A stretch of DNA of 64,000 nt from Planctomycetota bacterium (GTDB lineage Bacteria > Planctomycetota > Planctomycetia > Gemmatales > Gemmataceae). Positions 46,078 through 55,426 of this stretch are shown piece after piece. The notes under the pieces were generated by a model. That model had not been told where the DNA came from. It made no database searches and saw only the letters and a list, made by a program, of their open reading frames with translations. The stretch is from contig VGXS01000001.1 in NCBI GenBank assembly GCA_016873225.1, positions 186,001 through 250,000 of the forward strand, written 5' to 3'. Each line of letters starts with the position of its first letter. Position 1 is the first letter of the stretch. The translations under genes and the position numbers were made by a program.

Positions 46078-47060
46078 CGTGAGAAATGGTCCGTGGCGCC
46101 CGAACCGGGCAGGTGCGGCACGCGGACATCGCCGACAACCTCGTGAAGCAGGCCGGCGGCGGTGGTTTTGCGCAGGCGCGCCTCGGGGCGCAAGATGACC
46201 CGGTGGGCCAAGATGGGCTGGACCAGTTTCTTGACATCGTCGGGGGTGACGAACGACCGGCCGGCAAGGGCGGCATGGGCCTGCGAGGCCCGATAGAGGG
46301 CGATGCCGGCGCGTGGGCTGCCGCCCAGGGCCACATCGTCGTGCTCGCGTGTGCCATGGACTATTTCAAGCAGGTAGCGCCGCACCTTGTCATCGACCAC
46401 GATATCGCGCGTGGCCTCCTGCGCCGCCAGCCAATCGGCGGCCGAAACCACGGGCTGGATCTCGTCGATGGGGTGGCTTTTTTGCAGGCGGCCCAGGAGT
46501 CGCTCCTCATCCTCCAGCGACGGATAGCCCAGGCTGAGGCGCATGAGGAAGCGGTCGAGTTGAGCCTCGGGGAGCGGGAAGGTGCCTTCCTGGTCGATCG
46601 GGTTCTGCGTGGCGATCACCAGGAAGGGTGGCTTCAGGTTGTAGGTTTGGCCGTCGACGGTGACCCTGCGCTCGGCCATGGCCTCAAGCAGGGCCGCCTG
46701 CGTGCGGGGAGTGGCGCGGTTGATCTCATCGGCCAGCAGGGTTTGGGCGAAGACCGGGCCGGGGCGGAACTCGAACTCGGCGGTCTTGGGGCTGAAGACG
46801 CTCACGCCGGTGATGTCGGTGGGCAGAAGGTCGGGAGTGCACTGCACGCGCTTGAAAACAGACCCGACGCTGCGGGCGATGGCGCGTGCCAGCATGGTCT
46901 TGGCCACGCCGGGAACATCTTCCAGGAGAATGTGCCCCTCGGCGAGATAAGCGGCGAGGGCCAGCGTGACCTGGTGCTTTTTTCCGACGATCACCTTCTC
47001 GATGTTGGCGGCCACCTTGCCGGCCACCAAGGCGATCTCGCGTCCCAAGTCCTTGGCCAT
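46074..47060 (-). CDS. MoxR-family AAA+ ATPase
   Basis: This 328-residue AAA+ ATPase has a Walker A-like DVPGVAKT at 48-55, Walker B LLADEINRATPRTQAALLEAM, sensor-like LVIATQNPIDQEGTFPLPEAQLDRF and a C-terminal lid domain. MoxR proteins act as chaperones for metal insertion or complex maturation, usually with DUF58 and VWA partners. The start is M8 of the longer frame, at 47060. The VWA genes that often follow are not in this window. Confidence 0.93.
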   Translation of the reverse strand: MAKDLGREIALVAGKVAANIEKVIVGKKHQVTLALAAYLAEGHILLEDVPGVAKTMLARAIARSVGSVFKRVQCTPDLLPTDITGVSVFSPKTAEFEFRPGPVFAQTLLADEINRATPRTQAALLEAMAERRVTVDGQTYNLKPPFLVIATQNPIDQEGTFPLPEAQLDRFLMRLSLGYPSLEDEERLLGRLQKSHPIDEIQPVVSAADWLAAQEATRDIVVDDKVRRYLLEIVHGTREHDDVALGGSPRAGIALYRASQAHAALAGRSFVTPDDVKKLVQPILAHRVILRPEARLRKTTAAGLLHEVVGDVRVPHLPGSGATDHFSR

Positions 47061-47089
47061 GGGCCCATGCCTCCCACTCAACGGCGAAA

Positions 47090-47110
47090 GCCGGCCCGAT
47101 GAGGGCCGGC
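47090..47110. terminator. GC-rich hairpin between small secreted protein gene and moxR
   Basis: GCCGGCCC and GGGCCGGC form a perfect 8-bp stem with a GATGA loop. It sits in the 87-bp gap between the small secreted-protein gene (stop at 47148, minus strand) and moxR. On the minus strand the stem is followed by CTTTCG, so it could be a weak terminator, but there is no long T-run. Confidence 0.4.
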
Positions 47111-47147
47111 GGACGCCTGAGGTGAATATAGGGCCGTTGGGCGTTGG

Positions 47148-47453
47148 TTAGAACTGGTCGAGCCAGTAATGGAAGCCGCTATGATAGCGCTGCGGCTGCA
47201 TCCCCATGTAATGCCAGTTGGGCACCTTGAACGGGGGATAGGCCATGTATGCCGGCGGCGGCATGTAAGGCTGTCCGGGTTGCTCGGGCCACTTCGGCCC
47301 CATGTTGGGCCAGTAGCTGTGGGGGAAGTAGTGGTAGGGGTAGTAGAACATCCGGGGCAGGCGAGGGTCGATGCCCTGGGCTTGGCTTTCGGTCGCGAAA
47401 AACGCGAGGGCCAGGGCCACGAGGCCGGCTTGGACGATCATGGCGCGCATCAT
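47148..47453 (-). CDS. Small secreted Tyr/Pro/Met-rich protein
   Basis: This 101-residue protein has a signal peptide (MMRAMIVQAGLVALALAFFATESQAQG). The mature part is unusually rich in Tyr, Pro, His, Trp and Met (PRMFYYPYHYFPHSYWPNM, then PPPAYMAYPPFKVPNWHYM) and resembles low-complexity envelope proteins of planctomycetes. GGAGAA lies 8 bases before the start ATG at 47453. I do not recognise a family. Its role may be structural or metal/aromatic binding, but this is guesswork. Confidence 0.65.
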   Translation of the reverse strand: MMRAMIVQAGLVALALAFFATESQAQGIDPRLPRMFYYPYHYFPHSYWPNMGPKWPEQPGQPYMPPPAYMAYPPFKVPNWHYMGMQPQRYHSGFHYWLDQF

Positions 47454-47651
47454 GCTGCTTCTCCACCTGGGTGGGTCGTCGTGGACAATCCTTCCGGACA
47501 AGCCTACATCCCTCCAAGCGGCCATGACGGAACGCTCCCCGGCCGGCGGCGCGGTTTTTCAACGCCTCGGGACGGGTCGTTCCGCGGGGGAAACAGGTTC
47601 CAGCGGTGTCGGGTTTGACGGCGGAGCCTGGCGGAATTCGGGGTAAACCAG

Positions 47652-49106
47652 ATGGATTGGCTCACGGACATCGATCATCCGCTCATCACGCGCTATGCCA
47701 GCAAGGAAATGGCGGCGCTCTGGAGCCCGCGCAAGCGCATCGGCTTGTGGAGGAGGTTGTGGCTGGCCCTGGCCACCTGCGAGGCCGAACTGGGCCTGAA
47801 GGCCGACGACGGCGTCACCCCCCGCATCAGCCCCGGGCAGCTCGAGGCGCTGGCCCGTCACCTCGATGACATCGACTTCGAGAACGCCGCGCGGCACGAG
47901 AAGCGCCTCAGGCACGATGTCATGGCGCATGTCCACGCGCTGGGCGACGCCTGCCCCGAGGCGCGCGACATCGTGCACCTGGGCGCCACCTCGTGCTTCG
48001 TCACCGACAACGGCGACCTCATGCTGATCCGCGAAGGCCTCGACATGCTCATCGGCAAGGTGGCCTCGGTAATGGCCGCGCTGGCCCGCTTCGCCCGCAA
48101 GCACCGCGACCTTGTCACGCTGGGCTTCACCCATTTCCAGCCGGCCCAACTCACCACCGTGGGCAAGCGCGCCTGCCTGTGGATCCAGGATTTCCTGCTC
48201 GACCTCGACGAACTGGCCCACCGCCGCGCCACGCTGGCCTTCCGGGGCGCCAAGGGAACCACCGGCACGCAGGCCAGCTTCCTCACGCTGTTTCATGGCG
48301 ACCATGCCAAGGTGAGGCAGCTTGACGCCATGGTGGCCAAGCGGATGGGGTTCGACCGCGTCTACCCAGTCACAGGCCAGACCTACCCGCGCAAGGTCGA
48401 TTCCCAGGTGCTTGACGCCCTTTCCGGCCTGGGGCAGACGGGCCACAAGTGGGGGACCGACCTTCGCCTGCTGGCGCACCGGCAGGAGATCGACGAACCA
48501 TTTGAAGCCGACCAGATCGGCTCGAGCGCGATGGCCTACAAGCGCAATCCGATGCGCGCCGAAAGGCTTTGCGGACTAGGGCGCTTCCTGATGTCGCTGC
48601 CGGCGAACGCCGCCGCCACGGCGGCAACCCAGTGGCTCGAGCGGACGCTGGATGACAGCGTCAACCGCAGGCTGGTGATCTCCCAGGCGTTCCTGGCCGC
48701 CGACGCCAGCCTGCGCATCGCCCAGAACCTTGCCGACGGACTGATCGCCCATCCCGAGGTGATCCACCGCGAGGTGAACCGCTACCTGCCCTACATGGCC
48801 ACCGAGAACATCATGATGGCGGCGGTGGCTGCGGGCGCCGACAGGCAGGAAGCGCACGAGGTGATCCGCAAGCATTCGCACGCCACCACGCTGGCCCTCA
48901 AGGAAGGCGCGGCGCGAAACGACCTGCTTGACAGGCTCAAGGCCGACCCGTTCATGGCCAAGGTGGACATCGACGCCGTGGTGGAGGCGGGCAACTTCGC
49001 CGGCCGGGCTCCCGAGCAGGTGGATGAGTACCTGGCCGAGGTGGTGGAACCGGCGCTTGAGCCATACCGGAACCTGTTGGGCCAGAAGGCCGAGCTGCAT
49101 GTCTAG
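47652..49106 (+). CDS. purB: Adenylosuccinate lyase
   Basis: The 484-residue enzyme acts twice in purine synthesis, removing fumarate from SAICAR and adenylosuccinate. Motifs are LGATSCFVTDN, TLGFTHFQPAQLTTVGKRA and the signature GSSAMAYKRNPMRAERLC with the catalytic Ser. The N terminus MDWLTDIDHPLITRYASKEM is typical of the longer human-like class. It ends in TAG. The following amidohydrolase starts 19 bp downstream. Confidence 0.96.
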   Translation: MDWLTDIDHPLITRYASKEMAALWSPRKRIGLWRRLWLALATCEAELGLKADDGVTPRISPGQLEALARHLDDIDFENAARHEKRLRHDVMAHVHALGDACPEARDIVHLGATSCFVTDNGDLMLIREGLDMLIGKVASVMAALARFARKHRDLVTLGFTHFQPAQLTTVGKRACLWIQDFLLDLDELAHRRATLAFRGAKGTTGTQASFLTLFHGDHAKVRQLDAMVAKRMGFDRVYPVTGQTYPRKVDSQVLDALSGLGQTGHKWGTDLRLLAHRQEIDEPFEADQIGSSAMAYKRNPMRAERLCGLGRFLMSLPANAAATAATQWLERTLDDSVNRRLVISQAFLAADASLRIAQNLADGLIAHPEVIHREVNRYLPYMATENIMMAAVAAGADRQEAHEVIRKHSHATTLALKEGAARNDLLDRLKADPFMAKVDIDAVVEAGNFAGRAPEQVDEYLAEVVEPALEPYRNLLGQKAELHV

Positions 49107-49125
49107 AACCAGGGGGAAGACGACC

Positions 49126-50577
49126 ATGCTCGAGAAAAGCCTCACGGCCGCGGTGTTGATGGCCGCGGCCCTGCCCGCGTGGGCGGGAAAGGACGATATC
49201 GCCAAGTCGGTGGCCGGATTGGCCGACGAGTCATGGGAGATGGCCAAGAATATTTGGGAATATGCCGAGCCGGGTTATCTGGAATCCAAGTCGTCGAAGC
49301 TGATCGCCGACAGGCTTGAGAAGGCCGGGTTCAAGGTGAGCCGGGGGGTCGCGGGCATCCCCACGGCGTTCACCGCCACCTTCGGGGAAGGCAAGCCGCT
49401 GGTGGCCATCCTGGGGGAATATGACGCGCTACCCGAATTGTCGCAGGAGGCGCTGCCTGTGAGACAACCGCGCAAGGAAGGCAACGGTTACGGGCAGGCA
49501 TGCGGGCACCACCTCTTCGGGGTGGGGTCGATGGCCGCGGCGATGGCGCTCGCCGGCGAGATCAAGGCCGGGCGCGCCAAGGGCACCGTGCGCTACTACG
49601 GATGCCCGGCCGAGGAAGGCGGGGCGGCCAAGGCGTTCATGGTGAGGGCGGGCCTGTTTTCCGATGTCGATGTCGCGTTGCACTGGCATCCGGGCAGCCG
49701 CAACAGCGTGGGCGACCCGTCATGCCTGGCGCGCGTCGCGGTTCGCTTCCGGTTCCATGGCACGGCGGCGCACGCGGCGGGCTCGCCCGAGCGGGGCCGA
49801 TCCGCGCTCGACGGGCTTCTCCTGGCCATCCATGCCGTGGAACTCATGCGTGAACACACTCCCACCGGAACCCGGCTGCACCACACAATCCTTTCCGGTG
49901 GTGGAGCCGCCAATGTGGTTCCCGAGTTCGCCGAGGGTTTCTTCTATGTGCGCCATCCCAAGTCGGAGGTGGTTCGCGAGCTTTACCCCCGCCTGCTCAA
50001 GTGCGCCCAGGCGGGAGCTTTGGCCACCGAAACAAAACTCGAGGTCGTGAACCTGGGAGGCACCCTCGAACTGCTGCCCAACCCGTCGCTGTCGGCGGTG
50101 GTCCAGGCCAACATGAAAAAGCTCAACAAGCTCCGTTACGACGATGAGGAGACCCGCTTCGCCCTCAAGCTGAGGGAAACGATCCCCGGAAAGCTGCCAC
50201 CGCTCGATGACATCGCCACCGTGCATGAAAGCTATGGCGGCACCACGATGGGCTCCACCGATGTGGGTGATGTCTCCTGGGTGGTGCCCACGGCCGGCTT
50301 CAGCGCCGCCTGCTGGGCCCCGGGCACCCCGGGGCACTCATGGCAGGCCGTCGCCTGCGGTGGCACGACCATGGGCAAGAAGGGGATGCTGCTGGCCGCG
50401 GAAACGCTGGCGGCCTCGGCCTTCGACATCATGACCAACCCCGAGGCCATCCAAAACGCCAAGGCCGAGTTCAAGAAGCGCCTGGGAGAGGATGGATACA
50501 AGCCGCTTTTGGAAAAGGACCAGAAACCGCCGCTTGAATATCGCCTGCCCGCGCGCAGGGCTGCCGGCGGCGAGTGA
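49126..50577 (+). CDS. Exported M20-family amidohydrolase (AbgB-like)
   Basis: This 483-residue protein has a signal peptide (MLEKSLTAAVLMAAALPAWAG) and the M20D peptidase fold with metal-site motifs GEYDALPEL, ACGHHLFGVG, PAEEGGAAKAFM, ALHWHPG and GFSAACWAPGTPGHSW. Family relatives hydrolyse N-acyl or p-aminobenzoyl-amino acids, and the substrate is not known. The start ATG at 49126 follows AGGGGGA. The frame upstream of that is shadow of purB. Confidence 0.88.
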   Translation: MLEKSLTAAVLMAAALPAWAGKDDIAKSVAGLADESWEMAKNIWEYAEPGYLESKSSKLIADRLEKAGFKVSRGVAGIPTAFTATFGEGKPLVAILGEYDALPELSQEALPVRQPRKEGNGYGQACGHHLFGVGSMAAAMALAGEIKAGRAKGTVRYYGCPAEEGGAAKAFMVRAGLFSDVDVALHWHPGSRNSVGDPSCLARVAVRFRFHGTAAHAAGSPERGRSALDGLLLAIHAVELMREHTPTGTRLHHTILSGGGAANVVPEFAEGFFYVRHPKSEVVRELYPRLLKCAQAGALATETKLEVVNLGGTLELLPNPSLSAVVQANMKKLNKLRYDDEETRFALKLRETIPGKLPPLDDIATVHESYGGTTMGSTDVGDVSWVVPTAGFSAACWAPGTPGHSWQAVACGGTTMGKKGMLLAAETLAASAFDIMTNPEAIQNAKAEFKKRLGEDGYKPLLEKDQKPPLEYRLPARRAAGGE

Positions 50578-50663
50578 GGGGACGCTTGAGGTAACCGGCG
50601 GGGTGTGTTCTCATCCATGAGAGAGGGATCAACCGGTCCCAGGCACCCTGACCAGGATTACCC

Positions 50664-52067
50664 ATGACAACGGCAATCGGCCTCGCCATCGCGCTGGCGT
50701 TCCTGCAGGTCCGGGACATCACCCGCCCTCCGGGCACGATGCTTGCCAAGGATGACGGAAGCACCCGCGACATCGGCTCACGGCTTGAGCCGTTCGTGGA
50801 TTCTTGGCTCATTTCCAAACTCGACAGCGCCTGGCTGCACCTGCACGAACCCCGCCTCTCCCCGGCCATGGAGCAACCCGCCGACAACATGGAATACGGT
50901 ACCGTCATCAAGGACGGAAAACTGTTCAGGCTCTACACGCGCGACGGCAGGGGCGCCAAGTTCGATGGCGACAGTTCCGAGGTGACCCGTTATTGCGAAA
51001 GTGACGACGGCATCCACTGGCGGAAACCCAACCTGGGCCTCGTTGAACTGGATGGAAGCAAAAACAACAACATCATCCTGCGCGAGAAGGGAGTTTGCCA
51101 CAACTTTTGTCCATTCATTGACGCCCGTCCGGGCGTGCCGGCCGGCGAAAGGTACAAGGCGCTCGGTGGCGTCATCTTGCGCAACCCCGGCGGGGGACTC
51201 ATCGCCTTCGCCTCGGCTGACGGCATCCGCTGGCGGCGCATGGCAGACAAGCCCGTCATCACCAAGGGGGCGTTCGATTCGCAGAATGTGGCATTCTGGT
51301 CGGAAACCGAGGGGAAATATGTGGCCTACATCCGCACCTTCACGGCGGGTGTGAGCACGGCCACGCAGTGGCGGCTCGACGGGTTGCGGTCGGTATCCAG
51401 GGCCACCTCCGACGATTTCATCCACTGGACCGACCCGGTTCCCCTCAATCCGAACTTCCCGGGTGAGCACATCTACACCACCCTCACGCATCCCTACTAC
51501 CGGGCGCCGCACATTTACATCGCCCTGCCGACGCGCTTTCATCCCGCCCGCGGCCAGAGCACCGACATCCTGTTCATGACAGCGCGGGGGAATGCGCCTT
51601 ACGACCGCACCTTCTGCGGCGCCTTCATCCGGCCGGGACTCGACCCGGCGCGGTGGGGCAACCGTTCGAACTACGCCGCGCTCAATGTGGTGCCCGGCCC
51701 GCCGGGGGAAATGTGGATTTACACGACGCCCTTCAGGCGTTTTGTGCTGCGGACCGACGGTTTCGCGTCGGTGCGGGCCGGCGCCGACGCGGGCGAGATG
51801 GTCACCAGGCCGCTGCGTTTCAAGGGAGACACCCTCGTGCTGAACGCCGCGACCAGCGCCGGCGGCAGCGTCGCGGTGGAAATCCAGTCGCCCGATGGCC
51901 GGGCCTTGCCGGGATTCGCGCTGGCCGACTGCGTTGCCGGGGTGGGAGATTCGATAGAGATGCCTATCGCCTGGAAAAGCGGCAAGGTTGGCTCGCTTGC
52001 CGGCAAGGATGTGCGGTTGAGGTTCGTCCTGCGCGAGGCCGACCTGTACTCCATCAGGTTCCGGTGA
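50664..52067 (+). CDS. Secreted five-bladed-propeller protein (GH32/GH43-like)
   Basis: This 467-residue protein has a short leader (MTTAIGLAIALAFLQ). The fold appears to be a five-bladed propeller as in glycosidase clans GH32/GH43/GH68, with repeats such as RYCESDDGIHWRKPNLGLVE, AFASADGIRWRRMADKP and ATSDDFIHWTDPVPL. The catalytic residues of a particular GH family are not evident, so the activity is uncertain. Such proteins are common and poorly characterised in planctomycete genomes. The C-terminal about 100 residues are beta-rich, perhaps carbohydrate-binding. The gene stands alone. Confidence 0.65.
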   Translation: MTTAIGLAIALAFLQVRDITRPPGTMLAKDDGSTRDIGSRLEPFVDSWLISKLDSAWLHLHEPRLSPAMEQPADNMEYGTVIKDGKLFRLYTRDGRGAKFDGDSSEVTRYCESDDGIHWRKPNLGLVELDGSKNNNIILREKGVCHNFCPFIDARPGVPAGERYKALGGVILRNPGGGLIAFASADGIRWRRMADKPVITKGAFDSQNVAFWSETEGKYVAYIRTFTAGVSTATQWRLDGLRSVSRATSDDFIHWTDPVPLNPNFPGEHIYTTLTHPYYRAPHIYIALPTRFHPARGQSTDILFMTARGNAPYDRTFCGAFIRPGLDPARWGNRSNYAALNVVPGPPGEMWIYTTPFRRFVLRTDGFASVRAGADAGEMVTRPLRFKGDTLVLNAATSAGGSVAVEIQSPDGRALPGFALADCVAGVGDSIEMPIAWKSGKVGSLAGKDVRLRFVLREADLYSIRFR

Positions 52068-52117
52068 GCACCGCAGCCATCATCCACTGATCCGGCAAGA
52101 CCGCAGGCCGCGCCTCA

Positions 52118-52144
52118 GGTAAACCAAGTCCTTCGGAGTTTACC
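52118..52144. repeat. Inverted repeat in the intergenic gap after the propeller gene
   Basis: GGTAAAC and GTTTACC form a perfect 7-bp inverted repeat with a 13-nt loop containing TTCGG. It lies about 50 bp after the propeller-gene stop. It might be a weak terminator or binding site; no long T-run follows. Confidence 0.35.
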
Positions 52145-52333
52145 AAAGAGACCCGGAATTCGGTTAATTGATCAGTTTGAAAAGGCGCGAGGCAGGGCAT
52201 GAAAGCGACCTTCGGGGAAGCCGCTGGAAGCGGTCATCAGGATGTTTTTCAAGACAATCCATCCGGGCCCCAGGATTCATCCTGCCTGCTTGATGCGCGC
52301 CAGCAATGAATGATTCAACAATTCGGAATCTTG

Positions 52334-53356
52334 CTAGTACCTGATCACCGCGGTGCCCCAGGCGAGGCCCGCGCCGAAACCGCTGATGACGGCAAGCTGT
52401 CCGCGCCGGAGGCGCCCCGTGGAGACCGCCTCGTCGAGCGCGATCGGGATCGATCCGCCGGAGGTGTTGCCGTACTTCTCCAAGTTGCAGAAAACCTTGG
52501 TTCGCGGAATCTTGAGGACATCGATCGCCGCGTTGATGATGCGGATGTTGGCCTGGTGCGGTATGTACAGGTCGATGTCCTCGGCGGAAAGCCCGCAATC
52601 GACAAGCACATCACCTATGGTGTCGCACAAGGTGGTGACGGCCCACCGGAAGACCGAGCGTCCGTCCATCTGGAGGTAGTGCGCTCCCTGTTCGAGCAGT
52701 TCCGCGGTGGGCGGTTGCCGCGAACCACACGCTGGTCGATTGAGAAGCGGTCCACCGGCGCCGTCGGACCCCAGGCTGACGCTCAGCAAACCCTCGTCGG
52801 GCGCCCCCCGGGTGATGAGCACGGCGCCGGCGCCGTCGCCGAACAAAGGATAAGTCTTGATGTCCTTGGGGTTGATGATGCGGGAGTTCGTGTCGCCTCC
52901 CACCACAAGCACGGTGTCGGCGGCACCCGCGAGCACATAACTGGCGGCGGTTGTGAGGGCGTAAACGAATCCGGCGCACGCGGCCTGAACCTCGATCGCC
53001 GGCGCCACCAGTCCCAGCCTGTCCTGCAGGAGGCAGGCGCTCGACGGGAATGTCATGTCGGGCGTGAAGGTGCCCAAAACAAGGAGGTCGACCGCGCAGG
53101 AGCGGATACCGGCGGCCTTGAGACATCGCTCCGCGGCGATCTGGCAAAGGTCGGTCGTGGCCTGGTCGGGACGGGCGTGCCTTCGTTCGAGAATGCCTGT
53201 GCGCTTGACGATCCAGTCGGAATCGCAACCCAGTTCAGCGTGCAACTGATCGTTGGTGACGACAACCTCGGGAACATAACTTCCCGAGGAGAGGATCCGG
53301 ATTCCCCGAAGGCGACGGCAACGCGGACGCTTGGGAGCAGGTCGATCTTCGGTCAT
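52334..53356 (-). CDS. fabH: 3-oxoacyl-ACP synthase III
   Basis: This 340-residue ketoacyl synthase initiates fatty acid synthesis. The catalytic Cys127 is in VQAACAGFVYAL, and the His and Asn of the triad are in IPHQANIRIINA and GNTSGGSIPIAL. An N-terminal extension of about 18 residues (MTEDRPAPKRPRCRRLR) is not typical and may mean that the start is later. No other fatty-acid gene is nearby. The gene is monocistronic in appearance, with AT-rich promoter-like DNA (about 53420-53460) upstream. Confidence 0.95.
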   Translation of the reverse strand: MTEDRPAPKRPRCRRLRGIRILSSGSYVPEVVVTNDQLHAELGCDSDWIVKRTGILERRHARPDQATTDLCQIAAERCLKAAGIRSCAVDLLVLGTFTPDMTFPSSACLLQDRLGLVAPAIEVQAACAGFVYALTTAASYVLAGAADTVLVVGGDTNSRIINPKDIKTYPLFGDGAGAVLITRGAPDEGLLSVSLGSDGAGGPLLNRPACGSRQPPTAELLEQGAHYLQMDGRSVFRWAVTTLCDTIGDVLVDCGLSAEDIDLYIPHQANIRIINAAIDVLKIPRTKVFCNLEKYGNTSGGSIPIALDEAVSTGRLRRGQLAVISGFGAGLAWGTAVIRY

Positions 53357-53467
53357 GTGAGGCCCGCGACCCCGGGAACCATGCCCGGGGCGAACAAGGA
53401 CGATGGTCCGGTGCCGGAATATCCAGCTATGTATACTTATTAACTTTAGGGGTTTCGGGCCAGTTTT

Positions 53468-54781
53468 TCAGTGGGCGCTTTCCCGGGCGCAACACAGGAG
53501 GGCGGCCAGCGCCGCGTGGTTCTGTTCCAGCGTGAGCGTGGTGGAACCGGGGCCGGGTCGAAAACCGCCGGCAAGTTTCGGCCTGAACCATTCGGCGAAG
53601 TGCTGGGTATTGGCATCCGTCAGTTGCAGCTGCAAAAGAAACTGGCTGCCACGATCCATCCCATCCTTGAGTTTCTGATGAAGGTTCAGGTTCCCATCAT
53701 GCCTGGCCACGGTGGCGGCTTCCGCTAGCGCCCAAATCGCTTCGGCGGAGGCAATGCAGGTCGGGGCCTCCAACTCACCATTCGCCAAGGCTCGGCCGGA
53801 ACTCCACCCGCCAAACCATCCCGGATGGCGGGCGTCAACCTTGTCCATCTGCCTCGATATCAGCGTTTGCGCCAGCGAACTGACTCGTTCAGACGCGGAA
53901 GAATCCAACTTGGCCAAATCGGATGTGGCGATCAGCATCCAAGCCGCCGCGCCGGACTGCTGCTCGGAAGGCACCTGAACGCCGGCCAAGGCCCGCGCCG
54001 CCTCCATCTTCCATGAGACGGCGCGATGCCGGTTGGAAGAAAGCAGCGCATGCGCGGCGAGAAATGGCGTGGATGGTTCCACTTTCGAGGCCGCGGACAT
54101 GGAGGCCAGCGCGGCGGGTTTCGACAGGTAACGGGCCAGTTGGTCGGCCTTGTCCAGAAGTTCGGCCGGCGGTTTTTCCAAGGCGCAGATGGCTGCCAAA
54201 AGGCATGCCGTCCCGGCAGGGCGGGACATCACCACCGATGGCGCGGCGGTATGGCGAGACTGCGGATCACCCGTTTCCTCCAGGGTTTCCTCCAGACAGG
54301 CCAAAAGGGCCTGCAGGGCGCGCATTTCATAGCGCTCATCCCCGAACGCGGCGGAAGCACGGGCCAACGACCAGGCGGCCTTCACCTGCCCCATGGGCGT
54401 CGCCGGAGGTTCCATGGCTGTCGCCGGATCGATTCCGCTCGTGAAAATACCCTTGGTCGTGTTCGCCCTCACCAACCAATCATTGCCTCGACGGGATGCC
54501 TGCAAGACTTGGTTCGCCAACGGCGACAGGGCGCGGGGATCCTGCTCCAAGTGCCTCGCCCAAGCGGCCTTGGCAGGCACGGCGGCGGTATTTCCAACAG
54601 GTTGGCGAGCATCAACAGGCAAAAGGGTGCCAGGCAAGCTGGGAAGCGCGGGTGAAACTGGAAGCCCTGGTAACGGAAGAGGTGGCGTGCCAATCGGTTG
54701 GGGAGACTGGGCATGAATTGCCAAGCTGATGTAGGCAAATCCACAGAACAAGAGAATCGTCCCGCCAGTGCGGAGGATCAT
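53468..54781 (-). CDS. Hypothetical secreted alpha-helical protein
   Basis: This 437-residue protein has a signal peptide (MILRTGGTILLFCGFAYISLAIHA) and a Pro-rich linker (PLPLPGLPVSPALPSLPGTLLP). From about 75 on it is almost entirely helical, with Ala/Leu-rich repeats (for example ATPMGQVKAAWSLARASAAF). The pattern recalls alpha/alpha toroid proteins such as terpenoid cyclase or pectate-lyase-like folds. I do not recognise a family. It follows rplU in the position where rpmA normally lies. Confidence 0.6.
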   Translation of the reverse strand: MILRTGGTILLFCGFAYISLAIHAQSPQPIGTPPLPLPGLPVSPALPSLPGTLLPVDARQPVGNTAAVPAKAAWARHLEQDPRALSPLANQVLQASRRGNDWLVRANTTKGIFTSGIDPATAMEPPATPMGQVKAAWSLARASAAFGDERYEMRALQALLACLEETLEETGDPQSRHTAAPSVVMSRPAGTACLLAAICALEKPPAELLDKADQLARYLSKPAALASMSAASKVEPSTPFLAAHALLSSNRHRAVSWKMEAARALAGVQVPSEQQSGAAAWMLIATSDLAKLDSSASERVSSLAQTLISRQMDKVDARHPGWFGGWSSGRALANGELEAPTCIASAEAIWALAEAATVARHDGNLNLHQKLKDGMDRGSQFLLQLQLTDANTQHFAEWFRPKLAGGFRPGPGSTTLTLEQNHAALAALLCCARESAH

Positions 54782-54877
54782 GATGGGGCTTCCATGCGCC
54801 AGAGTGGGTCGGCCATTCCATGGCGACCCGCGCATCAATGCTAAGCGACCGGGCGAGATACGATCAAGCCGAAGGAA

Positions 54878-55213
54878 TCAGGCCTTGGCGGGGGCCGACT
54901 GTCCGGGAAGCAGGATGTTGTCGACCCGGACGGAGGTGTAATACTGCCTGTGGCCCTTGCGACGATGGTAATTCTTCCGCCGCTTGTACTTCATCATGGT
55001 GGTCTTCACGGACGGGTGGTCGACAACCGTCACAAGGACGCGGGCGCCCTCGACGGTGGGCTGGCCGACGGTGATCTTCGATTCGTCCTTCAGAAGCAGG
55101 ACATTCTTGAGTTCCTCGGTTTCACCGGGCTCAAGCTGGCGGTAATCGAGGCGAACAACATCACCCTGCTTGAGGATGTACTGCTTTGATCCGTCTTCCA
55201 CCACGGCGTACAT
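54878..55213 (-). CDS. rplU: 50S ribosomal protein L21
   Basis: This 111-residue ribosomal protein has the MYAVVEDGSKQYILKQGDVVRLDYR N terminus and the conserved KRRKNYHRRKGHRQ and TSVRVDNI tail. The start is taken at 55213, since the extra nine residues from 55240 do not match the family. Unlike most bacteria, rpmA is not found directly after it. Confidence 0.97.
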   Translation of the reverse strand: MYAVVEDGSKQYILKQGDVVRLDYRQLEPGETEELKNVLLLKDESKITVGQPTVEGARVLVTVVDHPSVKTTMMKYKRRKNYHRRKGHRQYYTSVRVDNILLPGQSAPAKA

Positions 55214-55426
55214 GACCGAACTCCAAGCGATCGAGGCCAATAACCAGAATTGTCCAAGATAACGCCGGGTGGTCGTTTTGGCTACGGCACCTTAAGGAAA
55301 GCCGCGTTGGCGGGGCCTCTGAATGGTCGCCCCTGTCTTCATTTCCAAGCCAACAACCTTGATTTCAACACGCCCGGGAAATTATGCCCGCAAGGCAATG
55401 GCCATCGTATTGGAGGTTGGCTCACC

